Shown in pieces: positions 61,022 through 64,000 of a stretch of 64,000 nt of DNA (the first letter of the stretch is position 1; each line of letters begins with the position of its first letter). The notes beneath the pieces were generated by a model. That model ran no database searches, was not told the origin of the DNA, and was given only the letters and a program-made list of their open reading frames with translations. The DNA lies in assembly GCF_018446385.1 (NCBI RefSeq), contig NC_056000.1, positions 49,384,722 to 49,448,721 of the forward strand, in the 5' to 3' direction. Both the position numbers and the translations under genes were made by a program. This stretch comes from Zingiber officinale (taxonomy: Eukaryota > Streptophyta > Magnoliopsida > Zingiberales > Zingiberaceae).

Positions 61022-63116
61022 AAAGACTCAACTCTGTAAGTGCTTGCCAAACATTATTGGAAAGTAAATCATGAAAAGCTATTGGAATAAGTCTTTGCAT
61101 GAACACAGGACAGTCATGACTCTTTATTCCAAACATCTTTAATTTGTTCATGTCAACAAATCGAGCCATATTCGAAGCATATCCATCTGGAAATTTGATT
61201 TCTTTTAACCAACTACATAAAGCTTGTTTACTATCTTTGTCCAATGTATAACAAGCTTTTGGAAACTTATTGATTGTTTCATTCTGATGCAACTCTGGTG
61301 TGTTGACTAGTTCTTTTAATTCTTCACGTGATTTTGCAGTGTCCTTAGTTCTTCCAGGTACATTCATCACATTGTTGAAGATATTATCAAAGAAAATTTT
61401 CTTAACATGCATCACATCTATATTGTGTCGAATGAGTAGATACTTCCAATAAAGCAACTCCCAGAATATGCTCCTTTTCTTCCAACCACACTTGCATATC
61501 CTCACAAGATACTTATTTATCTCATCAGAATTAGGTTGAGATACTGGGAGGATTCTATAACTATCTATTTGTTCAATGATTTCTTCACCTGAAGCATGGA
61601 CTGCTAGGGGAGGTTTTCTGACAACAACATTCTTTAGAAAATTTTTCTTATTTCGCCTAAAAGGGTGATCCAATGGTAGAAATTTATGATGATTATCAAA
61701 CCAAGATACCTTCCCACTGCAAGGCAATGAAAATGCATCGGACTCTGTCATGCAATGTGGGCATGTTAATTTACCAGCCGTGCTCCATCCCGACAACATT
61801 GAGTATGCTGGAAAATCACTGATCGTCTATAATAAGGTCGCATGCAATGTAAAATTAGTTTTACTTGCAATATCATAAGTAACCGACCCTACATTCCATA
61901 ATTCATTAAGCTCGGCAATTAGAGGTTGCAAGAAAATATCTATCTTATCTTTTGGATTGGCTGGACCAGGAATAAGCATGGTAAGGAACATACATTCATC
62001 TTTCATGCACATCCATGGTGGTAAATTGTATGGTGTTAATATAACTGGCCAAGATGAATATTGTTGTCCCGACTGACCAAATGGTTGAAATCCATATGCA
62101 GAAAGTCCCAATCTCACATTTCGTGGTTCCATTGCAAAGGAGGGAAACATAGTATCAAGATGTTTCCGTGTAGAAGAATCACAAGGATGACACATTATAC
62201 CTCCTTCGTGCTCATGCTCATGCTCATGATGCCACAACATGTGGTTAGCTGTAGCTGCAGATGCATACAAGCGTTGAAGTCTAGTAGTTAACGGAAAATA
62301 ATACATCACTTTCCAAGCAATATTTTTCCTCTTCTTCCCTGTTATGTGATTACGATGCTTAAAACGAAGGTGAGTACAGATTTTACATTAATTCAAATCA
62401 CTGTCTTCATTCCAAAATATCATGCAGTTGTTTATACAACAATCAATCTTCTCTACAGGCAAACCTAAACCTCTGATCAATTTCTTTGTTTCATAGAAGC
62501 TATCAGTCATTATGTTATCAGTAGAGAGCAACTCTGACATCAATTCACAAATGTCATCGTAACATCTTTCTGAGAAATGATGTTCTGCTTTCATATTCAA
62601 TAATCTTGCTGTAGCTGATAGTTGTGAATGACCAGAAGGAATGCCTTCCCACACTTCTCTTTCACTAGCCTTTAACATTTCATATAGTTGTTGATATTCA
62701 GGGGTTGGTATTTCATCTATATTCGAATAATTAGCTGCATTCATCGCATCTTGAACCATTGATTGCATTAAAATATCAATATTATTTGATGCTTCAGGAG
62801 CTGTAACAGTAGTCCCAGAATGTGAACCGCCAGATGACCCAATTGGTTCATATAAATAAGGATCTCCGTGACAATACCAATTGTAGTAATTTGGCACAAA
62901 ATCATTTCTACATATGTGCATTTTTACAGTATCCTCATCACGAAATGCTCTATTTTAACATTTTTTATGATTGCACGGACACCGTAACTCAGCATCATTC
63001 ATACATTCTGGATGACTATTAGCAAAAATCACAAACTGTTCAACTTCAGCAATAAAATCATCTATGATAAAACCATTGTCTAATCAATTGTACATCCAAG
63101 CTTTGTTCATATACAT

Positions 63117-63430
63117 TGTTATAACCTAAAGAGAATATAAATTGAAACATTATTAAACTTGTTGTATCACTTGAAATAAGTTTAAATAAAGAATTATGTG
63201 CACAATTTCATCTCACGATCATCATATCATATTACAGAAAATCACCTCTACACTAGAGCAAATAAATGAAACTATTATAAACATGTTGTTCCTTATAGCA
63301 TCATCAAATGAAATAATCATACATATATGAGAAGTATCGATCAAACACCTGTTGACCACTACATTCTATGCAAGTACAATAGCGAAATGGATCAAAATAT
63401 GTCATGGCACTTAAATTTTCTAGGGTTTTG
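63117..63430 (-). other. 5' region of outer TNP2
   Basis: AT-rich stretch upstream of the TNP2 start codon on the minus strand, probably 5' UTR, intron or promoter. No motif could be assigned with confidence. Confidence 0.4.
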
Positions 63431-63480
63431 ATTGTGCTCAGCTACGAACAGTAGCAAAGCACAGCAGACCAGGAACCCCC

Positions 63481-63606
63481 GAGCAGGCCGGCGGCCCCGA
63501 GCAGGCCGGCGGCCCCGAGCAGGCCGGCGGCCCCGAGCAGGCCGGCGGCCCCGAGCACGCCGGCGGCCCCGAGCAGGCCGGTGACCGCGAGCAGGCCGCC
63601 GGCCAC
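63481..63606. repeat. 18-bp GC-rich minisatellite, 7 copies
   Basis: GAGCAGGCCGGCGGCCCC repeats at 63481, 63499, 63517, 63535, 63553, 63571 and 63589. The first four are exact and the last three have changes. It lies between the subterminal repeats and the TNP2 start of the outer CACTA. The 18-bp period keeps frames open (PPACSG on the minus strand), which I treat as incidental. Confidence 0.92.
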
Positions 63607-63864
63607 AAGCACCTTGCCGGCCGCGAGCAGTCCGCCGGCAGCGATCCGTGAGCAGGGCGCGGCTGCCGGCCGTATGAAAACCAAAACGAGAGAGGAGAAG
63701 AGCAAGAGCATACCTGAGAGATCGCAGGAACGGGTTGAACGGGACGAGAGGGCACCGAGATTGCTAGAGAGAGCCGTCGGAAAATCGCCGGGAGAATCTC
63801 CGCCGCTGGAAAATCGGAGGAAAGAGAGGATCGTGCGAAGAGGAAAGCGGCCATTCTGTGCCCT

Positions 63865-64000
63865 AAATCGTGAGTTACCGATGGAAATAGTGTTCCATCG
63901 GTAATTACCGATGGAACACTATTTCCGTCGGCAATTACCGACAGAACACTATTTTCGTCGGGAATTACCGACGGAATTGTTAATTCCGTCGGTGATTACG
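63865..64000. repeat. Right subterminal repeats of the outer CACTA (cut by the window end)
   Basis: At least eight copies of the TTACCGA.GGAA/TTCCGTCGG motif at close spacing, the same family as 51991-52440. The terminal CACTA complement (TAGTG) is not reached. Confidence 0.85.

Larger units (their letters stand above)
54572..63116 (-). pseudogene. TNP2 transposase of the outer CACTA, disrupted
   Basis: The gene reads from 63116 leftward. The Transpos_assoc domain (MNKAWMYN, SHPECMNDAELRCPCNHKKC) is at about 63116-62890. The Transposase_21 core (YYFPLTTRLQRLYAS, PRNVRLGLSAYGFQPFG, YNLPPWMCMK, LIPGPANPKDKIDI, GWSTAGKLTCPHC, NIDVMHVKK) runs from 62310 to 61025. After the inner CACTA come a DUF4218 domain (FRDLTTRC, LPVYLSYEARIAGHVQYRWM, ARVEGSICNAYLVEE) at 56061-55547, a small exon at about 55470-55330, and a DUF4216-like part with an acidic tail to 54572. 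In-frame stops lie at 63084-63086, 62955-62957, 62388-62390, 61827-61829, 55054-55056 and 54830-54832. The inner transposon interrupts it after NNVWQALTELSL. TNP2 would cut and join the element ends; this copy cannot. Confidence 0.9.
51991..64000 (-). mobile_element. Outer CACTA (En/Spm) DNA transposon, over 12 kb, right end outside the window
   Basis: The element starts with CACTACAAAAAATAC at 51991, inside the macrosatellite. Dense subterminal repeats of the TTCCGTCGGTAA/TTACCGACGGAA type fill 52020-52440 and recur at 63870-64000, so the second terminus lies just beyond the window. Both genes, TNP2 and TNPA-like, read on the minus strand, as expected with TNP2 upstream of TNPA. A 4.96 kb CACTA element is inserted in TNP2 and several in-frame stops are present, so this copy is inactive. 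Without the insert it would be at least about 7 kb. The left flank is ATT (51988-51990). Confidence 0.93.

Noticed and set aside
63481-63606. Regular short repeats reminiscent of a CRISPR array
   Set aside because: Units are head-to-tail with no spacers, in a plant CACTA transposon.
63438-63854. 138-codon frame with PPACSG repeats
   Set aside because: It is produced by the 18-bp GC-rich minisatellite, and other frames over the same block are also open.

Overview
This is nuclear DNA from a flowering plant. The clues are spliced plant genes with short GT-AG introns, a GC-rich single-exon calmodulin-like gene, Copia LTR retrotransposons and CACTA (En/Spm) DNA transposons. The GC-rich coding starts of the calmodulin-like and DUF1639 genes fit a monocot. 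A non-grass monocot such as a Zingiberales member is possible, but that is inference. No tRNA, rRNA, CRISPR or prokaryotic features were seen.

Layout. 1-6.2 kb is old repeat debris: a diverged direct repeat, a ~75-bp minisatellite split by a ~1.1 kb insert, and LTR-like fragments. 6.17-14.35 kb is one Copia retrotransposon with two LTRs that look identical and a 5-bp target duplication. It is very young, carries an extra membrane-anchored ORF ahead of gag, and sits inside an older LTR-like repeat that resumes at 14.35 kb. 15.9-16.4 kb holds a four-EF-hand calmodulin-like gene (+). 16.5-24.6 kb is gene-poor repeat debris. 24.65-25.48 kb holds a two-exon DUF1639-family gene (-). 26.35-32.63 kb holds a seven-exon alpha/beta-hydrolase of the monoacylglycerol-lipase/caffeoylshikimate-esterase type (-), with a 3.3 kb intron containing two minisatellites. 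33-37 kb is AT-rich intergenic DNA.

37.3-38 kb carries exon-like pieces of a plant-mobile-domain/Ulp1-associated type of gene. They run straight into a tandem array of ~1.6-1.75 kb units (38.0-52.0 kb, seven units visible). Each unit repeats two exon-like modules, introns and a strong hairpin. The sixth unit is split by ~2.7 kb of foldback (palindromic) elements built on the motif GGGCCTGATATG.

52.0 kb to the window end is a large CACTA transposon inserted into that array. Its other terminus lies beyond the window. It encodes a TNPA-like protein (Transposase_24) and a TNP2 transposase, both on the minus strand. A second, 4.96 kb CACTA element with an AAA target duplication is inserted inside the TNP2 coding region. 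The outer TNP2 also has several in-frame stops, so neither element looks autonomous.

The three host genes have no evident functional link. The main structural story is layered: a gene fragment amplified into a macrosatellite, invaded by foldback elements and a CACTA element, which was itself invaded by another CACTA. All coordinates come from reading by eye. Exon borders follow GT-AG rules and family similarity, with no transcript evidence.
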